64,000 nt of DNA from Pseudomonadota bacterium. GTDB lineage: Bacteria > Desulfobacterota > Desulfobulbia > Desulfobulbales > Desulfocapsaceae. Below, piece after piece: positions 46,914 through 57,007 of this stretch (the stretch's first letter is position 1; every line of letters begins with the position of its first letter). The DNA is taken from contig JAHJNL010000042.1 in NCBI GenBank assembly GCA_018820855.1, positions 16,240 to 80,239 of the forward strand, given 5' to 3'. A program made the translations under genes and the position numbers. The notes under the pieces were generated by a model, which searched no databases, was not told where the DNA came from, and saw nothing but the letters and a program-made list of their open reading frames with translations.

Positions 46914-49738
46914 TGTCATTTCCGTGGCTACAAGCAGTTAAGCGATACGGTTTCGGAACTCTTTTGATATTGGTTGCCATTGTTTTTACCCAGACAGGGC
47001 TGCTCACCGGTTTCAGTCGGATATTCTATGACCAGTTCATCCGCTTTTCCACTCAACCGCCAGCGGAAGACATTATTATTGTGGCTATTGATCAGCACAG
47101 CCTGGATAAACTCGGCCGCTGGCCCTGGCCACGCCGCCTGCATGCAGAATTACTGGACAAACTTGCCTCATTTAAACCAAAGGTTGTTACATTCGATATC
47201 ATCTTTGCAGAGCCGGACACCGAGGCATCCCACGATGATGATGTGCTTGCTGAAAGTATTGCCCAGAACGGGCCGGTTGTTTTACCGATTATGCTTGAAA
47301 AACCACGGTCAGCACCGTTGCAGGAAACATTACCTTTGGCTAAATTCAGCGTCGTCGCCGCAGGACTTGGACATGTCGACACGGAATTAGACAGTGACGG
47401 TATTGCCAGATCAGCCTTTCTAAAAGCCGGTCTCGGCAAACCATACTGGCCCACACTGGCATTGGCCACTTTACTGGCATCCGGCAGTAACATTCCGGAT
47501 ACTGCATTACCCGGCGAGAGAAACCCTCAACAAACTGTCGTGGACAGCGATTTATGGGTTAGAGATTTCCGTATTTTTGTCCCTTTCTCCGGCCCTGCCG
47601 ACCACTTCCAACAGGTTTCCTATGTTGATGTCCTTTCCGGTCATGTCAACCCGTCATCGTTTACAAACAAGTATGTATTGGTTGGTGCCACGGCAACAGG
47701 TCTCGGAGATACTGTCCCCACGCCTGTATCCGCATTAGGTCGTCCAATACCTGGGGTCGAATTCAACGCACATATTCTCGACGGTTTTTTAAGGGACCGG
47801 TTAATAGAGCATGTATCGAAACCCTCTTTATTTTCCATTAATCTCTGTATAGCTTTTATTTGTGCCTTACTCTTTATTATTCCGGGAACCAACAGTCTCT
47901 TGCTGTGGACCATAATCCTGACTGCAGGTACGCTGCTCTCATCCTGGTTCGGCCTCACCCTGCTGCATATCTGGTTTCCGCCGGGTACGGCTTTGTTCAC
48001 TATCCTGTTTGCCTTTCTCTTGTATAACGGGCAACACATTAAACGCTTACTAAGCACTCTGTTTGAAGAACGTCTCCATGCACAAGCCACACTCACTTCA
48101 ATCAATGACGCTGTTATTCGTACCGACAAAACAGGCATAGTGCGAGAGATGAATCATGCTGCCGAGAAGCTTTGCAGTGTTTCCATGGAAAAAGCCGCAG
48201 GAAAACCGATTGAAGAAATAGTGCAATTGTACACCCGCAAGAGCAAGCTGGCCTATCCTGTACGGCAACTGGTGAAAGAGACAGTGTATCATCACCAGGA
48301 ACCGTTTATCCTGAAAAATAAAAAAAATAAGGAGATCACAGTTCAGGTGGCAACAACGCCGATTCCTCCACTTGATCATAGACGGGGGGAAATACTGATC
48401 GTCTTTACCGATATCAGCGAAACCGAGCGATTGGCCGGTGTCGTTGAATACAGTGAAACTCACAACAGTTTGACCGGCCTTCCCAACCTGGTTTTGATCA
48501 GGAAAAAACTTCAGGAAGCGATTACTCGGGCACAACTATCCGAACGACTGGTTATGGTAGTCGATATTGATATCGATCATTTTTCCAAGATTAACAAATC
48601 AATGAGTAACGTAACTGGAGATTTATTGCTGAAGACTGTAGCAGAGCGTTTGCTGGCTCTACAGATAAAGGGAACGATCCGGGGGCACGTGAGTGCGGAT
48701 GAGTTTGTCCTGATTATTGAGGATGTGCAAAGTAGAAACGAAGTAATACCGCTGACGAGTGATATTAGACATGCGCTGGGCAGCACCGTAACCTTGCTTG
48801 ACAAAAAACTGTCCCTATCATTCACCCTGGGAATCAGTGTTTATCCCGAAAATGGTCAGGAGCCGGAGATACTATTGCATCGGGCAAATGCCGCAATGCA
48901 CCGTGGTAAGGAACAGGGACAGGGAAAAACAGTACTCTATACCGATAGTCTGCGAACTCGAGCCGAGCGACTGCTCCATGTCGAACAAGTCATCCAGGAA
49001 GCTGTTGAAAATGGTCATATAGAGACCTTGTATCAACCCCTGGTACAGACAAGCAACCTGCAGATCGCCGGTGTCGAAGCACTGATGCGGTTACGAGATA
49101 ATACAGGTGAGTATCTCAATCCCGAAGAGTTTATCGCTTTAGCCGAAGAATCAGGTAAAATTGTCAGTTTGGGCAATTACCAATTATACGATGCCTGCCG
49201 TGAACTTGTTTCCTGGCAGGAGAAAGGAGCCAAGCCATTACGGCTTTCTTATAATCTGTCACCACGCCAGTTGCAGGATCCAGACCTTGTCGACTTCATA
49301 AAACAGACACTCGAAGCAACCGGGTTTTCGCCTCATCTGCTCGAATTTGAGATTACCGAGAATATGTTGCTCATAAACAACACAAAAATCAAAACACTCA
49401 TTAATCAACTTCGCAAACTGGGCACAAAATTCACAATTGATGATTTTGGCACAGGATATAGTTCCATGAGTTACCTGACCCAGTTTCCGTTTCATCGATT
49501 GAAAATTGACAGATCTCTGGTCTGGGATTTGGCTAAAAAGCCAGGTGCTCGTGCCATAACCGCTGCAATTATTAATATGGCACACAGTCTCGACATGCAG
49601 GTGGTTGCAGAAGGAGTGGAAATATCCTCTCAGCATGAGATCTTACTCTCTCAAGGCTGTGATGAAGTGCAGGGATTTTTAATAGACCGCCCGATAACGG
49701 CAGATCAGATAAAAAAGCGGTATCTTCAGCATGACTAA
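46913..49738 (+). CDS. CHASE2-PAS-GGDEF-EAL membrane sensor, probable c-di-GMP phosphodiesterase
   Basis: A 941-residue inner-membrane sensor. TM1 is about 12-30, the periplasmic CHASE2 domain about 35-300 (IIIVAIDQHSLDKLGRWPWPR), then two or three TM helices (about 300-370). PAS follows (about 385-500), GGDEF (about 515-670) and EAL (about 690-935). The GGDEF signature is degraded to SADEF (594-598). EAL is intact (722-724) with ITENML, IDDFGTGYSS and VAEGVE, so phosphodiesterase activity is likely. It is translationally coupled to the LysM-FecR gene. It could lower c-di-GMP and so affect the nearby LapD system (inference). Confidence 0.92.
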   Translation: MSFPWLQAVKRYGFGTLLILVAIVFTQTGLLTGFSRIFYDQFIRFSTQPPAEDIIIVAIDQHSLDKLGRWPWPRRLHAELLDKLASFKPKVVTFDIIFAEPDTEASHDDDVLAESIAQNGPVVLPIMLEKPRSAPLQETLPLAKFSVVAAGLGHVDTELDSDGIARSAFLKAGLGKPYWPTLALATLLASGSNIPDTALPGERNPQQTVVDSDLWVRDFRIFVPFSGPADHFQQVSYVDVLSGHVNPSSFTNKYVLVGATATGLGDTVPTPVSALGRPIPGVEFNAHILDGFLRDRLIEHVSKPSLFSINLCIAFICALLFIIPGTNSLLLWTIILTAGTLLSSWFGLTLLHIWFPPGTALFTILFAFLLYNGQHIKRLLSTLFEERLHAQATLTSINDAVIRTDKTGIVREMNHAAEKLCSVSMEKAAGKPIEEIVQLYTRKSKLAYPVRQLVKETVYHHQEPFILKNKKNKEITVQVATTPIPPLDHRRGEILIVFTDISETERLAGVVEYSETHNSLTGLPNLVLIRKKLQEAITRAQLSERLVMVVDIDIDHFSKINKSMSNVTGDLLLKTVAERLLALQIKGTIRGHVSADEFVLIIEDVQSRNEVIPLTSDIRHALGSTVTLLDKKLSLSFTLGISVYPENGQEPEILLHRANAAMHRGKEQGQGKTVLYTDSLRTRAERLLHVEQVIQEAVENGHIETLYQPLVQTSNLQIAGVEALMRLRDNTGEYLNPEEFIALAEESGKIVSLGNYQLYDACRELVSWQEKGAKPLRLSYNLSPRQLQDPDLVDFIKQTLEATGFSPHLLEFEITENMLLINNTKIKTLINQLRKLGTKFTIDDFGTGYSSMSYLTQFPFHRLKIDRSLVWDLAKKPGARAITAAIINMAHSLDMQVVAEGVEISSQHEILLSQGCDEVQGFLIDRPITADQIKKRYLQHD

Positions 49739-50080
49739 TCACTTACAGTTGAGGAGGATGTAATCGGCAGAAGAGAATTGTAAGCGGAATTGGAGCAATA
49801 AGGTGTAATAGTCCAGAGTAAACGCCATCAGCCAAACAACACAGTTGTCAAACAATACGGTATATTGGGGATGTTATTCGAGATATTGTGTTTCTGACAA
49901 CCTTCTCGAACGTACCATCACAAATGAAAACGCCAGAACACAAAACGACAAAAAAAACCGGACCACTCCGGTACGGGGCATGCTTCCTAAAACATGTGCC
50001 AATCTGATCATCTATACAATCAGCGAGAATGATCTATTTGTTTTCGTCAAAAAACAATTTTTTCTTCAATTTTCTACGAG
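49739..50080. other. intergenic region between convergent genes
   Basis: A 342-bp region between the convergent CHASE2 and Lon-like genes. A 95-codon frame at 49845-50132 has no recognisable features and overlaps the Lon-like gene end; I do not call it. No clear terminator is seen. Confidence 0.45.
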
Positions 50081-52501
50081 TTACACCTTATCTTCGTCCT
50101 GGGATTTCTCATTTTCCTTCTTGAATTCCTGAATATCCCGGGCAAAACGATACAATCGTTCTTCAACCAGTCCATTGACAGAATCCTTTGCAAAGGCATC
50201 ATCTTCCCCTCTTGTTCCTGCCTGCAATCCGGTAAGCAGTTCAATGGCATCATTGACTGTATCAACACCATAAAGATGGAACTGTTTTGCCTCAATTGCT
50301 TCACGAACCGACTCTTTCAGCATCAGATGCCTTATATTGGCTGCAGGGATAATCACTCCCTGGTCACCATTGAGGCCACGATGTCGACAAATATCAAAAA
50401 AGCCTTCGATTTTTTCATTTACCCCACCAATGGCCTGTACTTCCCCAAGTTGACTGACAGAACCGGTTATGGCCAGGTTCTGTTTGATGGGAACTTCTGC
50501 CAGTGAAGAAAGCAGAGCACAGAGCTCTGCGCAGGAGGCACTGTCACCATCAACACCACCGTAAGATTGTTCAAAGACCAGACTGGCATGAAGACTCAGG
50601 GGAATAGTACGAACATAGCAGGCACTGAGATAGGCCTGGAGGATCAACACACCTTTTGAATGTAGGGCTCCGCCAAGCTTTACCTCTCTTTCAATATCAA
50701 TAAGTTTGCCATCTCCCGGTCGTGTCTGGGCAGTAATCCTGGTCGGCATGCCAAAATAACTGTTCCCAAGTCCCATTACAGAAAGCCCATTAATTTGACC
50801 AACCTTGCTCCCGGACGTTTCTATATGACGGACACCTTCATGGACACCCTCCTGTATCCGGTCTTTTACCCGATCCCCTCTTCTTTTTGCTGTAGTGATC
50901 GCCGTTTTGATTATCTCAACTCCGATAACATCTTTTTTATCCTTTCGAGCTAAATAGTCAGCCTCCTGAAGAAGATCCACAAAGCCGCTGAGATGGAGAG
51001 ACAATTTTTCTCGGTCACCAGCTTCACGTGCAGCCTGCTCGATAACCCTTGCCACTGCCTGACGATGCAGAGGAAGCAGTTCTTTGCTGCTGGTAAGATG
51101 GGCCAGAAGTGACGCATAAAGTTGCTGGTTTTCATCGTTCCATACCATTGTATGTTCAAAATCCGCCTGCACCTTAAAAAGCGATTGAAATTCGGGATCA
51201 TAGGCATTGAGAAGATAATAAAGCAATGGCTCACCAATGAGCACCACCTTGGTCTGCAGAGGGATCGGTTCCGGTTCAAGTACAACCGTTGACATGAGTC
51301 CCAGTAGCCTTTCCACCGGCTCTATCCTGATCGTCTGTGATCTCAGCGTTCGCTTCAAGCCTTCATAGGCAAAAGGTTGCCTCAACAGTCTGCCTGCATC
51401 GATAATCAGATAACCACCGTTTGCCTGATGCAACGATCCTTTCTGAATCAGCGTAAAATGGGTACTCAACACACCCATCCGTGCATGATGCTCTATCCTG
51501 CCATGGAGATTCTGGTAGGTGGGAAGGTCTTCATAGACCACTGGTGCCCCCTCATCTTCATGACTGACCAGCAGATTCACCTCGTACTGATGAAAGGTTG
51601 CAGCGGGACTCAGTATCCCTATAAAAGGGTTCGCCTTCTCCGGTTCATGAGCATGGAGAAAATCATCGACATTCTCCATGATTTCCTCCTCCACACTTTT
51701 TAAATATGAGGTAACAGGCTCGTTTCCCTCATATTTCATATATAATGCATTGATAATGTGAAATACAGCCAGATGTGCCGTCTCTTTTTTCAGCGTCCGT
51801 CCCTGCTCTTCAGCCTCACGTTTCAGTACACTGACGTGGTTAATGGCCTGCTGCAGTTCCTGCTGATATTTTTCAATGAGACCTTCAAATTTTTCCCGTT
51901 CTTCCTGGGGAAGAGCCATGAAGGCCTCAACTTTCATAGGGGTTCCATCTTTACTTCTTGCAGTGAATAGTATTCCCTGCTCAGTCTTTATCACAGCAAT
52001 CCCATCTTCTTTGGCCTTTTCTTCGACGCTACGGTAGAGGCTATCTATTTCCTGCTGCAGACGCTCCTTGATCGCATACTTCCGCGACTGATAGGATTCT
52101 TCCTCAAACACTGACGGAATAGTGGTTTTGAGCATATCGATCAGCTCATATATCTCCTGCTTAAAAATGAAGCCCTTCCCGGGTTCAAACTCCAAGGCTA
52201 ATGGACAATGATTGTGCTTAAAATTCTGGACATAGCACCAGTCGGAGGGAGTCTGTTCTGAAACAGCTTTATCATTGATAAACGTTTGCACAACCGAATG
52301 TCTGCCGGAACCTTCAGGTCCCAGGACAAAGAGGTTAAAACCCTGATGGCGGATGCCAATCCCAAAGTCCACAGCCTCCAGGGCACGTTCCTGACCAATA
52401 AATTTAGTGAAGCCATCAACCTCTGCGGTAGTTTCAAACGTGAAGTTATCCGGATTACAGTAGTGGTATGCCTCTTGCGAACTCAGCGAGCGAATAGTCA
52501 T
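50081..52501 (-). CDS. Lon-like ATP-dependent protease (AAA_32 / LonC-type domain)
   Basis: An 806-residue cytosolic protease of the Lon-like family, with an N-terminal AAA-like module and a C-terminal S16 protease domain. Nucleotide-binding loop: FVLGPEGSGRHS, atypical because the usual GK[ST] reads GRH. The central region has a long helical insertion (about 165-260). Catalytic Ser is in GDSASCAEL and catalytic Lys in GGVNEKIEGF. The ATG at 52501 follows AAGGAG by 5 nt and is preferred over 52525. Such proteases degrade specific or misfolded proteins. ATPase competence is uncertain because of the altered P-loop. Confidence 0.9.
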   Translation of the reverse strand: MTIRSLSSQEAYHYCNPDNFTFETTAEVDGFTKFIGQERALEAVDFGIGIRHQGFNLFVLGPEGSGRHSVVQTFINDKAVSEQTPSDWCYVQNFKHNHCPLALEFEPGKGFIFKQEIYELIDMLKTTIPSVFEEESYQSRKYAIKERLQQEIDSLYRSVEEKAKEDGIAVIKTEQGILFTARSKDGTPMKVEAFMALPQEEREKFEGLIEKYQQELQQAINHVSVLKREAEEQGRTLKKETAHLAVFHIINALYMKYEGNEPVTSYLKSVEEEIMENVDDFLHAHEPEKANPFIGILSPAATFHQYEVNLLVSHEDEGAPVVYEDLPTYQNLHGRIEHHARMGVLSTHFTLIQKGSLHQANGGYLIIDAGRLLRQPFAYEGLKRTLRSQTIRIEPVERLLGLMSTVVLEPEPIPLQTKVVLIGEPLLYYLLNAYDPEFQSLFKVQADFEHTMVWNDENQQLYASLLAHLTSSKELLPLHRQAVARVIEQAAREAGDREKLSLHLSGFVDLLQEADYLARKDKKDVIGVEIIKTAITTAKRRGDRVKDRIQEGVHEGVRHIETSGSKVGQINGLSVMGLGNSYFGMPTRITAQTRPGDGKLIDIEREVKLGGALHSKGVLILQAYLSACYVRTIPLSLHASLVFEQSYGGVDGDSASCAELCALLSSLAEVPIKQNLAITGSVSQLGEVQAIGGVNEKIEGFFDICRHRGLNGDQGVIIPAANIRHLMLKESVREAIEAKQFHLYGVDTVNDAIELLTGLQAGTRGEDDAFAKDSVNGLVEERLYRFARDIQEFKKENEKSQDEDKV

Positions 52502-52750
52502 GTCTCTCCTTAGAGTGTTCTCCATATAGGAGCATTATACTCTTGATGAAAAATTAACAATTTTCACAACTTGATATCACACTAAAACTTTATCATACTG
52601 AATCGTTAAAAGAAAAGGAACAATCTACATTGCTGTACCTTACATTTTTTCCGTTTCTTTTTTGTCCTTGACCTGAAAGCTACCACTTTAATATAATAAA
52701 AAAAGAGGAAAATGTAGTTTTTCCAACTCACTCGGCCACTGGAGCATTGC

Positions 52751-53863
52751 ATGAACAATATTTTTGACATGTCTAATGAGCTTGGTCCCTTCAAAATCAT
52801 TCATATTCACGAACCTGTTTCCGGCCTGAAGGCCATTCTCGTCATTGACAATGTTGCTATCGGCCCATCCATAGGTGGTATCCGTCTGGCTCCTGATGTT
52901 TCCGTCCTCGAAGCGGTAAGACTTGCCAGGGCCATGACCTTAAAAAATGCTGCCGCAGGACTTCGCCATGGAGGAGGTAAAACAGTCATCAGTGCAGATC
53001 CCCAACTATCCATTGAAAAAAAGGAACAATTGATCCGCACATTTGCCAATGCCATTCGTAATGAAACAGCATACATTCCTGGGCCTGACATGGGCACCGA
53101 TGAACAATGCATGGCCTGGATCCATGATGAGATTCAGCGGGCAGTGGGTCTGCCTCGTGAGATAGGGGGGATCCCCCTGGATGAAATCGGGGCCACCGGT
53201 TACGGTCTCAGCCATGCCATTGATGTTGCCCTTGAGTACTGTAACCTTTCCATCCAGGGGGCAAGGGTCGTTGTTCAGGGATTTGGATCGGTAGGTATCC
53301 ACGCTGCCCGCAATCTTGTGGACAAAGGTGCCGTACTTGTCGGTGCCGCTGATTCTCGCGGATCAATCTACCACGCAGATGGCCTTGACGTTGATGAGCT
53401 ATCTGCCCTGAAGGCAAAAGGAGGCGCCCTTAGCGATTCCCAGCAGGGACGAAAATCAGACCGGGATGCCGTCATTGATATGGAATGCGAGATCTGGATT
53501 CCTGCGGCCAGACCCGACGTTATCCATGAAGGCAATGTCCATCGCCTGCAGACAAAGCTTGTTGCCCAGGGAGCCAATATTCCTTTTACAGAAAAAGCCG
53601 AGGAGATCCTGCACCAGAAGGGAGTTCTGATTATTCCTGATTTTATAGCCAATGCAGGAGGAGTAATCTGTGCGGCCGTTGAATATCATGGAGGAACAGA
53701 GAGTGCTGCCCTTGAGACCATTGCTGAAAAGATACGCTGCAACACAAAATTGGTCTTGGAGCAATCTGTTCGTTCAGGGATAATACCAAGGAAAGTTGCT
53801 GTGGATCTTGCCCTGAAACGGATCAGGGCAGCAATGAAAAACCGGCGTCTGACCCTTTTCTGA
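52751..53863 (+). CDS. Leu/Phe/Val-type amino-acid dehydrogenase
   Basis: A 370-residue NAD-dependent dehydrogenase that oxidatively deaminates an amino acid to a 2-oxoacid. The catalytic lysine is in LRHGGGKTVIS, as in leucine/phenylalanine/valine dehydrogenases, and the active-site aspartate in IPGPDMGTDEQ. The Rossmann motif VVVQGFGSVGIHAARNL follows. The C-terminal QGANIPFTEKA and FIANAGGVICAA are also family features. GGAG precedes the start by 8 nt. It is the first gene of a tight operon with a 2-oxoacid oxidoreductase and an acyl-CoA synthetase, which strongly suggests branched-chain or aromatic amino-acid catabolism. Confidence 0.93.
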   Translation: MNNIFDMSNELGPFKIIHIHEPVSGLKAILVIDNVAIGPSIGGIRLAPDVSVLEAVRLARAMTLKNAAAGLRHGGGKTVISADPQLSIEKKEQLIRTFANAIRNETAYIPGPDMGTDEQCMAWIHDEIQRAVGLPREIGGIPLDEIGATGYGLSHAIDVALEYCNLSIQGARVVVQGFGSVGIHAARNLVDKGAVLVGAADSRGSIYHADGLDVDELSALKAKGGALSDSQQGRKSDRDAVIDMECEIWIPAARPDVIHEGNVHRLQTKLVAQGANIPFTEKAEEILHQKGVLIIPDFIANAGGVICAAVEYHGGTESAALETIAEKIRCNTKLVLEQSVRSGIIPRKVAVDLALKRIRAAMKNRRLTLF

Positions 53864-53939
53864 TTTTTCCAAGAAAAGGAAAAGAGAGTTATTGTCAATC
53901 AGACACACAAGAGAAAGAGACCAACCAGGAGAAACACCC

Positions 53940-54848
53940 ATGTGGCGAATACGCTTTCATGGCCGAGGCGGACAGGGTATGAAAACGGCCAGTCGCATTC
54001 TCGGAACAACTTTCTTCCTTGCCGGCTATGAAGTTCAGGATTCACCGCGCTATGGAGCAGAACGGCGTGGAGCTCCAATGACAGCATATGTCAGGGCTGG
54101 CCGCGAACCTATATTTGAACGCGGAATAATCACCCATCCGGATCTGATTGTCGTAGCGGATCGGAGCCTTCTCTCACTGCCCCTGGCCGGTGTCTTTCAG
54201 GGCCTGACCAAGGACACTGTACTCCTTATCCTGACAGAGGATACTGAACAGAATCTGCACATTCCAGCCGCTACAGTCAAGGCTGTCCTGGCCCTCCCTC
54301 TTTCCTTGACCACTGACGGCGCTATGTCCCGGACAAGAGAAAGTTCGGCCTGTGCCGCTGCTGCTGCAGCCCTGCTCTCTCTCCCTCTGCCCCTGCTCCT
54401 CCAGTCCCTGCAGGAAGAATTGCACAAAACTGCTTCCGAACTCCTTCAGCAAAATCTCACAGGAGCCAAAGCAGCCTATGAAAGAATGTTCAAACACCAG
54501 AATCTGGTCAGGCAGTCTTCCGTAAACCCGGAAGCAGGGTACGAACCGCCTCACTGGATTGATCTTCAATTCGAGGATGCCCACCATTCTGCGCCTGCCA
54601 TCCATGGGGAAGCCACCAGTCTCCTGGTAAAAACCGGAGCCTGGCGGTCAATGCGACCGGTTATCGACATTGCTCGCTGCAACCGTTGCGGTCTCTGTCA
54701 TACCTTCTGTCCCGATGGCGTGATTTCCCTGTCAAATGAGGGTGTACCAGAGATCGATTACGATCATTGCAAGGGGTGCATGATCTGTAAGGTTCAGTGT
54801 CCGATGCATGCCATTGATGTTCAGACAGAACATGGAGGAACGGAATAA
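53940..54848 (+). CDS. 2-oxoacid:acceptor oxidoreductase, fused gamma and ferredoxin-type delta subunit
   Basis: A 302-residue fusion. The N-terminal gamma domain (about 1-185; HGRGGQGMKTASRILG, QDSPRYGAERRGAP) is the thiamine-enzyme gamma subunit. The C-terminal part (about 230-300) has two [4Fe-4S] ferredoxin clusters (CNRCGLCHTFCPDG and CKGCMICKVQCPM), taking electrons to ferredoxin or a similar acceptor. AGGAG lies 8 nt before the ATG at 53940. The stop overlaps the alpha-subunit start as TAATG. Genes and order: dehydrogenase, gamma-delta, alpha, beta, acyl-CoA synthetase. Confidence 0.92.
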   Translation: MWRIRFHGRGGQGMKTASRILGTTFFLAGYEVQDSPRYGAERRGAPMTAYVRAGREPIFERGIITHPDLIVVADRSLLSLPLAGVFQGLTKDTVLLILTEDTEQNLHIPAATVKAVLALPLSLTTDGAMSRTRESSACAAAAAALLSLPLPLLLQSLQEELHKTASELLQQNLTGAKAAYERMFKHQNLVRQSSVNPEAGYEPPHWIDLQFEDAHHSAPAIHGEATSLLVKTGAWRSMRPVIDIARCNRCGLCHTFCPDGVISLSNEGVPEIDYDHCKGCMICKVQCPMHAIDVQTEHGGTE

Positions 54849-56086
54849 TGCGCAAACTGCTCACCGGTAACGGTGCCGCGGCATGGGGTATGCGGCTGGC
54901 AAAAGCCGACTACCTCCCGGCCTTTCCCATCACCCCGCAGACTGAAATCATTGAAACTATCAGCCAATGGATTGAGGAGGGGGAAATCGAGGCCACCATG
55001 GTTACCATGGATTCTGAACATTCCATGATAACAGCTGCCGGGACTGCTGCTGCGACCGGCGTCAGGGTCTTCACTGCAACATCTTCCCAGGGCCTGCTCT
55101 ATGCCATGGAAATGATCTACACAGTTCCAGGATGGCGCGCGCCCTTTGTTCTGGTCAACGTCTCACGTGCCCTCTCCTCTCCCGTGACCCTGGAACCGGA
55201 CCACAACGATATTCTTGCTGCACGCGATTCGGGTTTTCTGCAGATCCACTGCAGCACATGCCAGGAGGTGGTTGACGCCATGCTCCTCGCCTATCGCCTT
55301 GCTGAAGACGACAGGATACGCCTGCCGGTCATTGTCAATCTTGATGGCTATTATCTCTCCTTTACCAGAGAACCTGTTACCCTGCCGGAGCAAGAAAAGA
55401 CTGATCAATTCCTTAAAAGAACAGGTCCTGAAGTAAAAGGATTTTGTGCTTCCAACCCATGTTCACAGGGGGTAGCGGTACTTGGAGGGTCTCAATATTC
55501 TTTTTTCCGCTACGAAACACATCTGGCCTCCTGCAACGGCATCAAGGTATTCAGCGAAATCGCAGCCGAATTCGAATCACTTTTTGGCCGTCGCTATCAG
55601 GCGGTTGAGTCCTACCGTGCATATGACGCTGACATTGTTTTTTTCATGATCGGCTCCTTTGCCACCAAGGCCAAAGATGCAGTCAATCAGCTGCGCAGCA
55701 GAGGAATCAAAGCAGGTCTTGTCCGCCCCCTTCTGCTCCGCCCTTTCCCGGAAGAAGCAATCATCAAGGCCCTGCAGAACAAAAAAGGCGTCGCGGTTAT
55801 TGATCAGAATATCTCTCTTGGCAAAGGAGGCATTCTCTACAGTGAGCTTGCCTCCATACTCTACAACGTAAAGAAACGACCGGAGGTCCTTGTCAGTTTC
55901 ATTGGCGGCCTGGGTGGAAGGGATCTTACTCCCGAAGATTTCTTTGAGATGGCAAAGGTTACGACAGAGGCAGCAGACAGCGGTGTCACCCCGCCTCCCC
56001 GCCTGCTCTACACCAGAGAAGAACTGGCAGCCATGCATGGACTCCAGGAAATTGCACTTTACTCTGATACGCAGACCAGAGAATAA
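54848..56086 (+). CDS. 2-oxoacid:acceptor oxidoreductase alpha subunit
   Basis: A 412-residue alpha subunit that binds CoA and part of the thiamine diphosphate site. It has the family N-terminus LTGNGAAAWGMRLAKADYLPAFPITPQTEI and the TMDSEHSMITAAGTAAATG segment. The C-terminal half contains GSFATKAKDAVNQLRSRGIKAG and AVIDQNISLGKGG, typical of pyruvate/2-oxoisovalerate oxidoreductases. It does not contain fused gamma or ferredoxin domains because those are in the gene before. It starts by a TAATG overlap and is followed 12 bp later by beta. Confidence 0.93.
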   Translation: MRKLLTGNGAAAWGMRLAKADYLPAFPITPQTEIIETISQWIEEGEIEATMVTMDSEHSMITAAGTAAATGVRVFTATSSQGLLYAMEMIYTVPGWRAPFVLVNVSRALSSPVTLEPDHNDILAARDSGFLQIHCSTCQEVVDAMLLAYRLAEDDRIRLPVIVNLDGYYLSFTREPVTLPEQEKTDQFLKRTGPEVKGFCASNPCSQGVAVLGGSQYSFFRYETHLASCNGIKVFSEIAAEFESLFGRRYQAVESYRAYDADIVFFMIGSFATKAKDAVNQLRSRGIKAGLVRPLLLRPFPEEAIIKALQNKKGVAVIDQNISLGKGGILYSELASILYNVKKRPEVLVSFIGGLGGRDLTPEDFFEMAKVTTEAADSGVTPPPRLLYTREELAAMHGLQEIALYSDTQTRE

Positions 56087-56098
56087 CGAGAAGAAAGA

Positions 56099-57007
56099 AT
56101 GAAACAATCAGCCACGCTGCAAAAACATCTCCTGGGATCAGGAACTGCCAGTTGTGCCGGATGTGGTGCCCTGGACGATGTTAAGCTTTTTTATGACATC
56201 CTCGGCAAAAAGACCGTATTCGTCAATGCGGCCGGGTGTATGACCCTTCTCACCATCTATCCCTACACCCCTTTTCGTGGTTCATGGATCTATACGGCCA
56301 TGGCATCCGCCCCGGCCGGTGCCCAGGGAATTCGCGATGCTCTCGACATTCTCTTGAAGAAAGGTCGAATCCCTCCGGAAGAAGACCTGCAGGTCGTTGT
56401 TCTTACCGGAGACGGCTCAGCATACGGCATGGGTCTTTCCTCCACATCAGGGGCCATGGAAAGAGGATTGGATTTTATTTATATCTGTTACGACAACGAA
56501 GGGTATGGCAATACCGGTCATCAGTTTTCCGCGGCCACCCCTCATGGCGCTCACACTGCAACCAGTCAGGGCCTTGCCGGATATTCAGGATACAAAAAAG
56601 ATCTCTTCAGTATCTGGGCCGCGCACCAACCTGCCTACCTGGCAACCGTCAGCAGCGCCTACCCCCAGGATATGGCCGAAAAAATCAGAAGGGCAAAAGA
56701 GATAAAAGGTCCCAGGATGTTCATCGGTCTGGCACCCTGCCCTACCGGATGGCACTTCGATCCCTCCGAAACCGTAGCCATCGGGAAACTTGCAGTCCGG
56801 ACCGGAATCTGGCCGCTTAAAGAATATATCAATGGCAGGGTTCATCATACCCATATTCCTCATGCAAAGAAGCCCTTGGTTGATGAGTATCTGAAGCGAC
56901 AGGGCCGTTTTCGCAGCCTGTTTTCACCCCAGCGCAACAGCAGAGTCATTGATGAAATCCAGGCCGGAGTTGACAGTTACTGGCAGGATATCTCTCATGA
57001 AACTTGA
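56099..57007 (+). CDS. 2-oxoacid:acceptor oxidoreductase beta subunit (thiamine-binding)
   Basis: A 302-residue beta subunit. The thiamine-binding motif GDGSAYGMGLSS...CYDNEGYGNTGHQ is intact, and cysteines including those in SCAGCGALDD bind the proximal [4Fe-4S] cluster. It catalyses oxidative decarboxylation of a 2-oxoacid to acyl-CoA with ferredoxin reduction. The operon partner Leu/Phe/Val dehydrogenase makes a branched or aromatic 2-oxoacid the probable substrate. It overlaps the acyl-CoA synthetase start by 11 nt. Confidence 0.93.
   Translation: MKQSATLQKHLLGSGTASCAGCGALDDVKLFYDILGKKTVFVNAAGCMTLLTIYPYTPFRGSWIYTAMASAPAGAQGIRDALDILLKKGRIPPEEDLQVVVLTGDGSAYGMGLSSTSGAMERGLDFIYICYDNEGYGNTGHQFSAATPHGAHTATSQGLAGYSGYKKDLFSIWAAHQPAYLATVSSAYPQDMAEKIRRAKEIKGPRMFIGLAPCPTGWHFDPSETVAIGKLAVRTGIWPLKEYINGRVHHTHIPHAKKPLVDEYLKRQGRFRSLFSPQRNSRVIDEIQAGVDSYWQDISHET

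Noticed and set aside
49845..50132. 95-codon plus-strand frame between the CHASE2 and Lon-like genes
   Set aside because: It overlaps the end of the Lon-like gene, has no recognisable features and no good ribosome-binding site.
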